A stretch of 64,000 nt of DNA from JAPXLN01 sp033809515 (GCA_033809515.1 JAPXLN010000007.1:1-64000), one strand, 5' to 3'. Counted from the stretch's first letter, positions 54,176 to 62,520 are shown. Translations and numbers: made by a program. The notes: generated by a model from the sequence alone, not told the origin.

Positions 54176-55713
54176 AGAAAAGAGCTTTGGTCAGCGTATC
54201 TGACAAGACCAACCTTTCGGAATTTGCCCGGGAGCTGGCGAAGGTGGGCTGGGAGCTGGTTTCCACAGGGGGTACGGCCCGGTTCTTGAGAGAAAGCGGG
54301 GTAGACGTGGTTGATGTCAGCAGGGTTACCGGATTTCCGGAGATCCTGAGTGGACGAGTCAAGACCCTGCATCCGTCTGTTCACGGGGGCATCCTGGCCC
54401 GGCGGGATGATCCCGGGCATATGGAGGAGCTTTCCTCTTGCGGCATCAACCCTTTCGACATGGTAGTATGCAATCTCTACCCTTTTGTGGAGGCGGCGTT
54501 GAACCCTGAAGCTGGCTTGGATGAGATCATAGAGCAGATAGACATTGGCGGGCCTACCCTTCTTCGGGCGGCTGCCAAGAACTTCGCCTGGGTAGTGCCT
54601 GTTTCCAATCCAAGGAGGTACCCTGCTGTCATTGAGCAGCTGAAAACTACAGGGGATGTAGACCGGGTTACCCGGCGTGACCTTGCAGTTGAGACCTTCT
54701 ACCACACTGCTTCTTATGACGCGGCCATCGCTTCTTACCTTGGTACGTCTTTCAAGGGATGGCCCCTGGACTTTCCCCAGGAGCTCACTTTTGGATATCT
54801 CAAGGTTCTCAATTTGAGGTACGGCGAGAACCCTCACCAGAAGGCAGCGTTTTACGAGCCGGTCATTGACCGGGACGTTACTTCCCTGAGAAACGCCCAG
54901 ATTCAGGGAAAGGATCTTTCCTATAACAACATTAACGATGCTCAAGGCGCCTTTAAAGCAGTATGGGATTTGCCCCAACCGGCCTGTGTTATTGTAAAAC
55001 ACGCAGCTCCCTGTGGCAGCGCCCTGGGTGCGTCGGCCCGGGAAGCTTTTGAGAAAGCATTTCAGGGTGACCCGGTTTCTGCCTTCGGAGGCGTTGTGGC
55101 GTTCAATTGCCCGGTTGATCGGGAATGCGCCGTAGCTATGAAGAAGGTATTCCTTGAGGTCGTGCTAGCTCCCTCATATGCACAAGAGGCTCTTGATGTT
55201 CTCAAAGCTAAGAAGGATCTGAGAGTGCTCAAGGTTTCGCCTTGCAGGACCCGCGAACCCTATACCGTCAAACCTGCCCTGGGCGGTCTCTTGGTCCAGG
55301 AAGAAGATGCGCTCTTGCCTGAACAAGAGAATTGGCAGGTGGTCTCTGAAAGGGCGCCGTCGGAACAGGAAATGGAAGACCTTAAGTTTGCCATGGCTGT
55401 CTGCAAGCATGTTAGGTCTAACGCGGTAGTTATGGCAAAAGACGGCGCGACAGTTGGCATAGGCGGTGGACAGCCTAATAGGGTAGACTGTGTCAGAGTA
55501 GCGGCGGCCAGGGGAAAAGAGAAAACGGCAGGTTCCTGTATGGCCTCTGACGCATTTTTCCCGTTTCCCGACGCTGTAGAGGAAGCTGCCAGGGCCGGCA
55601 TAACCGCTATTGCCCATCCAGGCGGTTCCATAAGGGACAAGGAATCCCTGGAAGCAGCTAACGCTCACGGCATGGCAATGATAATTACAGGAAGCAGGCA
55701 CTTCTTGCACTAG
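54172..55713 (+). CDS. purH: bifunctional AICAR transformylase / IMP cyclohydrolase
   Basis: PurH (513 aa) carries out the last two steps to IMP. The N-terminal cyclohydrolase domain begins ALVSVSDKTNL with STGGTARFL and KTLHPSVHGGILARRD. The C-terminal transformylase domain has LRYGENPHQKAAFY, VIVKHAAPCGSALG and IGGGQPNRVDCVR. ATG 54172 overlaps the purN stop. Confidence 0.97.
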   Translation: MKKRALVSVSDKTNLSEFARELAKVGWELVSTGGTARFLRESGVDVVDVSRVTGFPEILSGRVKTLHPSVHGGILARRDDPGHMEELSSCGINPFDMVVCNLYPFVEAALNPEAGLDEIIEQIDIGGPTLLRAAAKNFAWVVPVSNPRRYPAVIEQLKTTGDVDRVTRRDLAVETFYHTASYDAAIASYLGTSFKGWPLDFPQELTFGYLKVLNLRYGENPHQKAAFYEPVIDRDVTSLRNAQIQGKDLSYNNINDAQGAFKAVWDLPQPACVIVKHAAPCGSALGASAREAFEKAFQGDPVSAFGGVVAFNCPVDRECAVAMKKVFLEVVLAPSYAQEALDVLKAKKDLRVLKVSPCRTREPYTVKPALGGLLVQEEDALLPEQENWQVVSERAPSEQEMEDLKFAMAVCKHVRSNAVVMAKDGATVGIGGGQPNRVDCVRVAAARGKEKTAGSCMASDAFFPFPDAVEEAARAGITAIAHPGGSIRDKESLEAANAHGMAMIITGSRHFLH

Positions 55714-55725
55714 AGGGGTGTAATC

Positions 55726-57042
55726 TTGAGGATTCTGGTGATAGGGTCGGGTGGAAGAGAGCATGCCCTGGCATGGGCGCTAAGCAGAAGCCCTTCCGCA
55801 GAAGAGGTTTTCGTAGCTCCGGGAAACCCGGGGACCCGTGCAATATCATCCAATGTGCCTTTGGATTGGTCTGAGGCTGAAGGCGTGGTGCAGTTTTGTC
55901 TTAAGGAACGAGTGGATCTGGTAGCAGTGGGGCCTGAAAACCCTTTGGCTCAGGGAATAGGCGATGTATTGCGTAGGCACGGTATTGCAACCTTCGGCCC
56001 CGGGAAACATGGGGCAATGCTTGAGTCCAGTAAGAGCTATGCAAAGCGTTTTATGAAGAAGCATGGTATTCCCCATCCCCGGTTTGAGGTGTTTGACCAC
56101 GCTGACAGCGCTTTGGAGTTTGTTCGGGAAAGCCGGGGACCTTGGGTTATCAAAGCAGATGGGCTGGCAATGGGAAAAGGTGTTAGCATCCTTGAGGACC
56201 GCGACCAGGCCCTTAAAATGATTCCTTGCATTATGGACGGTCAGGTTTACGGTGAGGCCGGAAAGAAGATCGTAATCGAGGAGTATCTTGAGGGCCGGGA
56301 AGTGAGCGCAATGGCTCTCACTGACGGCAAGACCCTCTTAATGCTTCCTCTGGCAGTTGACCACAAAAGGGTTGGCGATGGCGACTCCGGTCCCATGACC
56401 GGGGGGATGGGTGCTTTCTCTCCTGTGCCTTTTGTCAGTCCGGAGACGGAGCAGAGAATAGCTCGGGATATTCTTGAAGCTACGTTGAAAGGCTTGATAC
56501 GGGAGGAGATTGACTTCAGGGGCCTGATCTATGCAGGGCTTATGCTTACTGACGATGGTCCCAAAGTGTTGGAGTACAATGTCAGGTTCGGCGATCCGGA
56601 GACTCAGTGTGTTCTTCCTCGTCTGAAAGGAGATCTGGCCAGCGTTCTCATGGATTGTGCCAGAGGGGACCTGGGGATTCGCCGTGAATCACCTATGGAG
56701 ATCAGCTCCGGGGCATGCGTTACGGTTGTGCTAGCTTCCGGTGGCTATCCGGGCGAGTACAAAAAGGGCCTGGAGATCCGGGGTCTCGACCGGGGTCTTG
56801 ATAGGTCTGACCATGCATTTGAGAAAGATGACGTATGTGTGTTTCACGCAGGCACCACAGAGGGTATGGCATCTGATGGTTCTGAGGGAGATCATCCTCT
56901 TTCCACAAACGGGGGCAGAGTTCTTGCTGTCAGCGCCGTGGCAGACACTCTCGGCCAAGCCCGGGAAAAGGCGTACAGAGCCGCAAGAGGCATTACCTTC
57001 GAGGGCGTTTACTACCGCACTGACATAGCAGCCGGGGTGTGA
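55726..57042 (+). CDS. purD: phosphoribosylamine--glycine ligase
   Basis: GAR synthetase (438 aa) is an ATP-grasp enzyme joining phosphoribosylamine and glycine. Visible are the N-terminal VIGSGGREHALAW, WVIKADGLAMGKGV, VIEEYLEGREVSAMAL, DHKRVGDGDSGPMTGGMGAF and the metal-site VLEYNVRFGDPETQ. TTG start after AGAGGGG. It is the last de novo purine gene in the operon and queT follows after 6 bases. Confidence 0.97.
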   Translation: MRILVIGSGGREHALAWALSRSPSAEEVFVAPGNPGTRAISSNVPLDWSEAEGVVQFCLKERVDLVAVGPENPLAQGIGDVLRRHGIATFGPGKHGAMLESSKSYAKRFMKKHGIPHPRFEVFDHADSALEFVRESRGPWVIKADGLAMGKGVSILEDRDQALKMIPCIMDGQVYGEAGKKIVIEEYLEGREVSAMALTDGKTLLMLPLAVDHKRVGDGDSGPMTGGMGAFSPVPFVSPETEQRIARDILEATLKGLIREEIDFRGLIYAGLMLTDDGPKVLEYNVRFGDPETQCVLPRLKGDLASVLMDCARGDLGIRRESPMEISSGACVTVVLASGGYPGEYKKGLEIRGLDRGLDRSDHAFEKDDVCVFHAGTTEGMASDGSEGDHPLSTNGGRVLAVSAVADTLGQAREKAYRAARGITFEGVYYRTDIAAGV

Positions 57043-57048
57043 ACGAAC

Positions 57049-57573
57049 ATGGAGTTCCGTGAAAGTGGACCGAAGCGGCAGGTAGATGCTTCAAGACTGT
57101 TGCCGAGGATAGCTCTTGTGGCCGCAGTCTATGTTCTTTTGACCGTGTTGCCCCCGTTCAACGCTCTTAGCTATGGTCCCCTGCAAGTACGGGTGGCAGA
57201 AGCCCTGTCGGTGCTCCCCTTTGTTTTTCCTTGGGCCGTCTGGGCCCTCTACTTAGGCTGTATCCTGGCGAACCTGGGGAGCCCCTTTTTTGTGTGGGAC
57301 GTCACTTTGGGAGCCCTTGGTACGCTGGCTGCCGCTTTGCTGACCCGTAAGGTCAAGGCCAAGGCCCTGGCACCTTTGCCTCCAGTGATAGTCAACGCCC
57401 TGGTTGTTCCTACCTATATGGCGCCTCTTAGCGGTCTTCCTTACTGGTCAGCTGCGCTGTATGTGGCAGCGGGTGAGGTTGTTGCTTGTTACGGGTTGGG
57501 TTACCCTCTTCTGGTATGGCTTCTGAGGAACGAAGGCATCAGAAGCCTTTTGCAGGGCTCACCGAACGATTGA
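57049..57573 (+). CDS. queT: QueT family transporter (queuosine-precursor ECF S-component)
   Basis: This membrane S-component of 174 aa has about five hydrophobic segments. Typical QueT features are LPPFNALSYGPLQVRVAEALSVLP (given here in two parts: LPPFNALSYGP, LQVRVAEALSVLP) and LGCILANLGSPF. It should bind a queuosine precursor and use the shared EcfA1A2T module. The ATG lies 6 bases after purD, so it is transcribed with the purine genes. No preQ1 riboswitch is seen upstream. Its end overlaps the NusG-II gene convergently. Confidence 0.88.
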   Translation: MEFRESGPKRQVDASRLLPRIALVAAVYVLLTVLPPFNALSYGPLQVRVAEALSVLPFVFPWAVWALYLGCILANLGSPFFVWDVTLGALGTLAAALLTRKVKAKALAPLPPVIVNALVVPTYMAPLSGLPYWSAALYVAAGEVVACYGLGYPLLVWLLRNEGIRSLLQGSPND

Positions 57574-57939
57574 GTCTACGCCGTTTCCGGCTCCCTCTAT
57601 GGTGATTGTCATACGGTTAGGGATGCAGACAATGGTCTGGCCGGGTTTGGAGATCCAGCCTGTTCTTATGCATATGCGCTCCGGGCAGAAACCGGGCTCT
57701 TGAGGCGAAATCCTCACCTTTCCGGCCCCGTACTCAATGATGGCATGCCCGCCTGGAAGCCCTACTGTCCTGGCCGATATGTATGGTTCGTCTAGGGCTA
57801 ACCGGGCCGATTCAGTCCCGTCTACTTTTACTACGGCTACGGTATTGCCTGTTGACAGTGGCATGTTCAGGAAGGTTGCCCACATACAGACGGCAAGGGT
57901 CAAACAGGCGATTATGATGGTAATGTCGCCTCTTTTCGT
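57559..57939 (-). CDS. NusG domain II protein, membrane-anchored, non-canonical start
   Basis: This small protein has one N-terminal hydrophobic helix and a NusG-domain-II-like beta domain. The latter shows GHAIIEYGAGKVRI, FCPERICIRTGWISKPGQTIVCIPN (given in parts: FCPERICIR, GWISKPGQTIVCIPN). Family members normally start with a short basic stretch such as KRGD before the helix. In this frame those residues lie upstream of the first ATG/GTG/TTG codon (TTG at 57903). ACG at 57939 stands 6 bases after GGAGGG and gives KRGDITIII. The start is therefore either a rare ACG or affected by a sequence error. Confidence 0.7.
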   Translation of the reverse strand, partial: TKRGDITIIIACLTLAVCMWATFLNMPLSTGNTVAVVKVDGTESARLALDEPYISARTVGLPGGHAIIEYGAGKVRISPQEPGFCPERICIRTGWISKPGQTIVCIPNRMTITIEGAGNGVDSIVR

Positions 57940-58259
57940 AGCAATCCCTCCTTCAGATATTATATCAGGGTCGGCTATGTCGGACCTCCTCGAAAACTCG
58001 TCAAATGTGTGAGTTTGTGTCGGATTTTGGTTGACAAAAGTGTCTGTTATATATAAAATATATTTTTACCTCAAAACAGCCTCAGAAAGAAGGAATTCTT
58101 CAGAAGACAGAGAATATACATCCACCGAAGGCACGGACCTTACAACCGGCAACAGAACTTGATCCCTATTTCTATCGCACATCTAATGCACTAATCCATC
58201 TCTTTAGCAATGCGGCTGGGGTACCGGCCTATCTCCTGCAAGGAAGGGGGTGAAGAAGC
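57940..58259. other. divergent intergenic region with strong promoter and long leader
   Basis: About 320 bases separate the NusG-II gene (minus) from the four-gene membrane operon (plus). TATAAT on the minus strand (about 57958-57963) may serve the NusG-II gene. The plus-strand promoter lies at 58031-58059 and leaves a leader of about 195 nt. Within the leader are a near-palindrome GAAGGAATTCTTC (about 58090-58102) and the hairpin GGCTGG-GGTA-CCGGCC (58214-58229), about 10 bases before the ribosome site. No open reading frame is supported. Confidence 0.6.
58031..58059 (+). promoter_or_regulatory. near-consensus sigma-A promoter of the membrane operon
   Basis: TTGACA (58031-58036) is a perfect -35 and TAAAAT (58054-58059) a five-of-six -10, with the ideal 17-base spacer in an AT-rich stretch. 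It is the best promoter in the window and predicts high expression of the four downstream genes. Confidence 0.8.
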
Positions 58260-59096
58260 ATGTTGAACCTGTTATATCTGGCGGCAGCGGCGCCCAAGCC
58301 TCCTAAGTGGGGGTTTCTCATTCCCGTTGACAACAACGGTTTTGCTCTGCTGTGGTCGATAGTTCAGGGGATCCTGGTGTACTACCTTATTAACCAGGCC
58401 AGAGCCGGTAAGCCCGTTCTGGAGATCAGAAAGATCACAGGAATGGATGCTTTTGACGAAGCAATCGGCCGGGCCACTGAAATGGGCAGGCCTGTCCATA
58501 TCTGTGACTACTCTGAAGGCCTGGGAGACTACGATACGTTTGCCTACTGGTCGTTCCTGGCTCACGTGGCCAAACTGTGCGCTTCGTATGACACCAGGAT
58601 TATTGTTAGCGACTCAAGCTATCTTTGCAACGCGGTCCACCATGAAATCGTGAAGCAGGCGTATCTTGAGGCCGGACGTCCGGACGCTTACAACCCGGAT
58701 GATGTGAGATACATTTCGGGCACTCAGTTCGCGTGGACCATGGGTGTGGCGGGGATGATAGGCCGCGATAAGCCGGCAGCCCAGTTCCTTGTCGGCTACT
58801 TCTATGCCGAGTCTCTTATTCTGGCAGAGGCGGGCAACCTTGTAGGAGCAATCCAGATTGCCGCCACTTCCAGCACCGCCCAGCTACCGTTCTTCGTGGC
58901 TGCGTGCGATTATACCATGATTGGTGAGGAGCTCTATGCCGGCGCGGCATATCTCTCCAAGGAGCCTGTTATCACCGGTTCCGTTATTACACAGGACATA
59001 GGGCGCTTTGTTGTCTACGCCTTCGTGATCATCGGTGCGATTCTGGAGACTGTGGCGCCTAAGGCCAACTTTATTAAGACCATGCTTAAATTCTAG
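58260..59096 (+). CDS. membrane protein of unknown function (DUF6754-like), operon gene 1
   Basis: This protein has 278 aa. One membrane helix lies near 28-45 and a second near 248-265. Between them is a soluble alpha/beta domain with MGRPVHICDYSEGLGDYDTFAYW (in parts: GRPVHICDYSEG, GDYDTFAYW), then TRIIVSDSSYLCNAVHHEIV and a glycine-rich GTQFAWTMGVAGMIGRD. It resembles the family catalogued as DUF6754, which I recall rather than searched. Two small-residue-rich stretches near 175-205 could enter the membrane. The ATG follows AAGGAAGGGGG. It is the first gene of four. Confidence 0.7.
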   Translation: MLNLLYLAAAAPKPPKWGFLIPVDNNGFALLWSIVQGILVYYLINQARAGKPVLEIRKITGMDAFDEAIGRATEMGRPVHICDYSEGLGDYDTFAYWSFLAHVAKLCASYDTRIIVSDSSYLCNAVHHEIVKQAYLEAGRPDAYNPDDVRYISGTQFAWTMGVAGMIGRDKPAAQFLVGYFYAESLILAEAGNLVGAIQIAATSSTAQLPFFVAACDYTMIGEELYAGAAYLSKEPVITGSVITQDIGRFVVYAFVIIGAILETVAPKANFIKTMLKF

Positions 59097-59158
59097 TGCC
59101 GTTCCGGCCCTGTTTTCGAGAAGACCGGGGATAGCACTCAGGAAGGAGGTGTATTGGA

Positions 59159-59815
59159 TTGCGTAGAGAAGTCCCGTATGTCATCATGGTGATTTTCGCG
59201 GTGTTTCGGGCTATTTGCGAGACAGTGCACCAGGTGGACTTGTTCAATATGCCGGGCACGAACATCAACATTCGGACCGCCACCAGTTATGCCTTGAGTT
59301 TCATGGGCGTGGCGGGCATGTTCCTGGGCGTGCTTAACGTCACCAGGGTTCAAGTCAACGCCATAAAGCGAAGGCGCGAAAACTGGGTATTCAACGTTTG
59401 GCTCTTGATCTGCCTGTACCTGTATGGAGCATACGGCCTCTGGAAGAGTAACACCGATGAAACGTACCGCTGGATATACAACTGCGTGTTTACTCCCCTT
59501 GATGCGAGCATGTTCTCGATCCTGGCATTCTTCATAGCTTCCGCAGCCTACAGGGCTTTCAGGGTTAGGAATCTGGAATCCATTCTTCTTATGGCTGTAG
59601 GCCTCATTGTCATGCTCGCCAACGTTCCCATAGGCGACATGATCTGGGGTCCTGACGCCTGGCTCGGAGGCCTTATGGGAGTCAAGAGCTGGATATTAAA
59701 GGTGCCTAACGCTGCTGCGGTGAGAGGCATTCAATTGGGCATATTCTTGGGCGCTATGGCGACTAACTGGAGGGTGTTCCTGGGCATTGAAAGGCGACAC
59801 CTGGGCGTAGAGTAA
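59159..59815 (+). CDS. polytopic membrane protein of unknown function, operon gene 2
   Basis: This protein of 218 aa has about five membrane segments (about 5-22, 42-62, 80-99, 117-136 and 142-163) and a C-terminal glycine-rich part (DAWLGGLMGVKSW). A GDxIWGPD motif follows the fifth helix. TTG 59159 has the ideal site AAGGAGGT 8 bases upstream. No family is recognised. Its strict placement between two other unknown genes suggests a subunit of the same complex. Confidence 0.65.
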   Translation: MRREVPYVIMVIFAVFRAICETVHQVDLFNMPGTNINIRTATSYALSFMGVAGMFLGVLNVTRVQVNAIKRRRENWVFNVWLLICLYLYGAYGLWKSNTDETYRWIYNCVFTPLDASMFSILAFFIASAAYRAFRVRNLESILLMAVGLIVMLANVPIGDMIWGPDAWLGGLMGVKSWILKVPNAAAVRGIQLGIFLGAMATNWRVFLGIERRHLGVE

Positions 59816-59869
59816 GATTTCGCTGCTCTGAAGAAACTTTGAGGATTTCTCCGAAGGGAGGGAAAACGC

Positions 59870-60712
59870 GTGAAATTTCTGGAGCGATTTGACCAGATAA
59901 ACCCGAGAATTGTCTACCTCTTGATGGCGCTTGCTCTTGTCTTGCCTGTGCTGAAGCCAATCGGCATGCCCATTGAGGTTGATAACGAGTTGACCCGACC
60001 GGTATACGATTGGATTGAGAGCCTTAGTCCCGACGATATCGTGTTCTTTGATGCATCCTACGGCGGAGGGTCTGACGCTGAGCTTTCCCCCCAGCTTGAA
60101 GCGTGGCTCTATCACTGTTTCATGAAAGACGTCAAGGTTATAGGGGTGGCTCAGTGGGAGACAGGCGCTCAGCTGTCCAGCAACGTGTGCCAAAAGGTTG
60201 CCGCCAGGGCAACGGCTGCCGGGTACAATGCTGAGTATGGCACCGACTGGTTCTTCGTAGGCTGGCGGAACATGGTATGGAGAGGCATGATCGACGATTT
60301 CTGGCTGACAGTAGGTAACCAGGATTTCTGGGGAAACCACCTGTCTACGCTGCCGTTGGCAGCACGGGTACCCAAGTGGGACACGGAGCACACTAAGGGC
60401 CTGATTATCTTCAGCGCAGGGAGCCCGGGAATCCCCACTTACACCACGTATTGGCCGGATCACGACATCTACGTTGGTGATGTTGCCGTGCAGGTTGCCG
60501 GAACGTCTAACTATCTGCGGTCCGGACAGGTCAAAGGGATCATCCCCGGCCTTCGCGGAGCGGCAGAGTATGAGAAGCTCACAGGACAACCGGGGCTTGG
60601 CACCAAACTTATGGACGCTCAGTCCGTCGGGCATGTGATTATCATATTGCTGGTTATCCTTGGGAACATCTCGTTCTTTATGAAACAGAGTCAGAAGAAG
60701 GCTGCGGCCTGA
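59870..60712 (+). CDS. bitopic membrane protein of unknown function, operon gene 3
   Basis: This protein of 280 aa has a helix near 15-33 and a second near 252-270, enclosing a soluble alpha/beta domain of about 215 residues. Distinctive stretches are SPDDIVFFDASYGGGSDAELSPQ, split here as DDIVFFDASYGGG and SDAELSPQ, and GTDWFFVGWRNMVWRGM. The helix-domain-helix plan mirrors gene 1. GTG 59870 follows AAGGGAGGG. No family is recognised. Confidence 0.65.
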   Translation: MKFLERFDQINPRIVYLLMALALVLPVLKPIGMPIEVDNELTRPVYDWIESLSPDDIVFFDASYGGGSDAELSPQLEAWLYHCFMKDVKVIGVAQWETGAQLSSNVCQKVAARATAAGYNAEYGTDWFFVGWRNMVWRGMIDDFWLTVGNQDFWGNHLSTLPLAARVPKWDTEHTKGLIIFSAGSPGIPTYTTYWPDHDIYVGDVAVQVAGTSNYLRSGQVKGIIPGLRGAAEYEKLTGQPGLGTKLMDAQSVGHVIIILLVILGNISFFMKQSQKKAAA

Positions 60713-60744
60713 ATGACCGGTAAAGAGAAAGGAGGTGAAAATCC

Positions 60745-61353
60745 GTGGAATTAACGAGACCGCAGATCTGGATCGCAGCATTTCTGACGCTGGGAGTCTA
60801 CTCGTACCTGGTAAAAGAAAACCCCTGGTACCGGTTAGCGGAGCACACTTTCGTGGCTTTTTCGGTAGCTCACAGTGTGACTATGAGCTACCACCAGACG
60901 TTCAAAGTGTATAAGCAGGCGTATATAGTGGAAAACGGATGGTGGTGGTTCTGGCTGTTCTTTGCAGTGGGCCTTCTGTATTACACCCGGTACGGGCCTG
61001 CCAAGTACCAGTGGCTCTCACGCTATCCCATATCAATCTCCATTGGGTGGGGACTCGGCTCCTCTCTTGCCAGGGCAGCAAGGCCTTACCTGGTACAGAT
61101 AGTGGATACTATGAGGCCGTGGGATAGCATCGAGAACTTCCTCTTCTTCATTATGTTTGTGGCAGTGTTAATGTACTTTTTCTTTACCATCGGCAGCAAG
61201 ACGAAGGTTGTTCCTCTGGGCGGGAGAATCGGCAGGTGGATCATGATGGTAGGTTTCGGAGCCAGCTTCGGAAATACCATCGGAGGACGAATTTCCTTGT
61301 TCCTGGCCAGGCTACAGTTCCTTCTTGTTGACTGGATGAAACTTAAGATCTAG
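60745..61353 (+). CDS. polytopic membrane protein of unknown function, operon gene 4
   Basis: This protein of 202 aa has about six membrane segments. A Trp-rich stretch (ENGWWWFWLFFAVG) begins the third segment, and a glycine-rich FGASFGNTIGGR lies near the C-terminus. GTG 60745 has the near-perfect site AAAGGAGGTGA upstream. An intrinsic-type hairpin follows 25 bases after the stop. No family is recognised. It completes the four-gene operon. Confidence 0.65.
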   Translation: MELTRPQIWIAAFLTLGVYSYLVKENPWYRLAEHTFVAFSVAHSVTMSYHQTFKVYKQAYIVENGWWWFWLFFAVGLLYYTRYGPAKYQWLSRYPISISIGWGLGSSLARAARPYLVQIVDTMRPWDSIENFLFFIMFVAVLMYFFFTIGSKTKVVPLGGRIGRWIMMVGFGASFGNTIGGRISLFLARLQFLLVDWMKLKI

Positions 61354-61377
61354 AGTGTTCGCGAAGTTTAGCACATT

Positions 61378-61412
61378 CAAGAGCCCGGCACCTTCCAGCC
61401 GGGCTCCCTTGT
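61378..61412 (+). terminator. terminator of the membrane operon
   Basis: GAGCCCGGC (61381-61389) pairs perfectly with GCCGGGCTC (61398-61406) across an 8-base loop. Flanking CAA and TTG can extend the stem. The following CCTTGTTAT is moderately T-rich. It lies 4 bases from the convergent Nudix stop and could serve both strands. Confidence 0.7.
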
Positions 61413-61415
61413 TAT

Positions 61416-62051
61416 CTATATGATTCCGGTAAGGATCAGGGTGGACCACGGTTCAAATCTCCCAAGGGCTTTCATGTTTCCCATCTCAACCCAAGCACCC
61501 ATCATCTTGTCGGTTTCTCTTACGGCCAGCAAAGGTGAAGGAAGGTGAACCACTGATACGATGCCCAGGTGCACCTTGCCCACCGGGTTCTGATCGTCGT
61601 TGAGGAAGCCCAGTATAGCTATGGTAGGGTTGCCTGCAACAGAGACTTCCTCGCGGATCTCCCGGGCGGTGTTCATGCCTGCTATGGATTTTATGTCGGA
61701 AATACGTCTTCTGCCTGGCCATTGGATCTCCGGTACAGGGTTCATGTGTCCTCCTACCCCAATAGACAGGAGTCCCCGGAGCCTTGCTTCGCTTTGAGCA
61801 TTGAGCCGTTTCATGACGAAGATTCGCTTGTCGGAAAGGAAGATTGTATAAGAAACTAGCTGTTTGAGCGAAGGGTCATCCTCTACCCGGGATCTGGGCC
61901 TGAACGCTGATTTTCGGGCGAGAACCCTCCACATCTCAGGGGAATCTTTTCTGAGACCGCGCCATTGGCCTGCTGCCTCATAGAGGTCACGGGTAGGCAC
62001 ACAGAGCACCGGTTCATCAGGTTCATTGGGAAATAAGACGCCTTTGGACAC
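61416..62051 (-). CDS. Nudix (MutT-family) phosphoesterase-like protein
   Basis: This protein of 211 aa carries a Nudix-type box, GGHMNPV followed after an extended spacer by AREIREEVSV. The normal GGx-to-REUxEE spacing is widened by a basic insert (PGRRRISDIKSIAG), as in the group annotated as predicted MutT-family phosphoesterases. The N-terminal half includes a strand-rich YTIFLSDKRIFVMKR. The substrate is unknown. GTG start at 62051 with an AGGAA site. The next minus-strand gene upstream ends 7 bases before it. Confidence 0.78.
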   Translation of the reverse strand: MSKGVLFPNEPDEPVLCVPTRDLYEAAGQWRGLRKDSPEMWRVLARKSAFRPRSRVEDDPSLKQLVSYTIFLSDKRIFVMKRLNAQSEARLRGLLSIGVGGHMNPVPEIQWPGRRRISDIKSIAGMNTAREIREEVSVAGNPTIAILGFLNDDQNPVGKVHLGIVSVVHLPSPLLAVRETDKMMGAWVEMGNMKALGRFEPWSTLILTGII

Positions 62052-62058
62052 TTCCTGG

Positions 62059-62520
62059 TCAAACTCCCCTCTTGTCTATGACGTATTTAACAAGGTTCAT
62101 ATTGTTCAAAAGGAGCCGGTCACCGTGAGCAACCGTTAAGGTATAGTGCCCCAGGAGTTCCATAAGATCAACAAACGGCTCCGCGATCTCCCAGGGAATC
62201 CTCCATGCTGCGTAAAAGACGCATGTCAGGTGACGGGGGTCCGCAAAGGTCACGATTTGGCATAGGGCCTCTGTCTTGCCGGTCCTTACCAGGCCGACTT
62301 TGATATTGGTATCACCTGCATAGATGTCAGGCCCTGAAGGAAAAGGCTTAACTCCGTTTTGTACAGACATAAGCAGCCGGGCTGTGTTCTCAGCTTCACG
62401 GACTGAAGAGTAAGAAATAGCTACTACGGGTTCAGGCGAGTCTTCAGGGTTGAAGCTTACGCATCCGACTGTGATCTGCGGTTTGTTCATGCTCGAGCAG
62501 CTGGATCGTGTTTCTTTCAT
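62059..62520 (-). CDS. hypothetical protein (153 aa) upstream of the Nudix gene
   Basis: This soluble alpha/beta protein has no recognised family. It contains ITVGCVSFNPEDSPEP, a KVGLVRTGKTEALCQIVTF stretch (split: KVGLVRTGKTEAL, CQIVTF) and HGDRLLLNNMNLVKYV near the end. I chose the ATG at 62520 because AGGAGG lies 9 bases upstream. A longer reading from 62586 is basic and unsupported. It is probably co-transcribed with the Nudix gene. Confidence 0.6.
   Translation of the reverse strand: MKETRSSCSSMNKPQITVGCVSFNPEDSPEPVVAISYSSVREAENTARLLMSVQNGVKPFPSGPDIYAGDTNIKVGLVRTGKTEALCQIVTFADPRHLTCVFYAAWRIPWEIAEPFVDLMELLGHYTLTVAHGDRLLLNNMNLVKYVIDKRGV

Noticed and set aside
53755..55002. Long minus-strand open frame of 415 codons opposite purN and purH
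   Set aside because: It lies entirely antisense to two well-identified purine genes, has no ribosome site and no protein family character. It is a by-product of codon bias.
58180..58240. Possible cyclic-di-GMP (GEMM) riboswitch in the leader of the membrane operon
   Set aside because: GGCTGGGGTACCGGCC resembles the end of the GEMM aptamer, but the required GCAAA-containing core segments are absent.
59696..60781. Minus-strand open frame of 361 codons opposite the third gene of the membrane operon
   Set aside because: The plus-strand gene has a strong ribosome site and fits the operon spacing. The reverse frame has low-complexity, non-protein-like composition.
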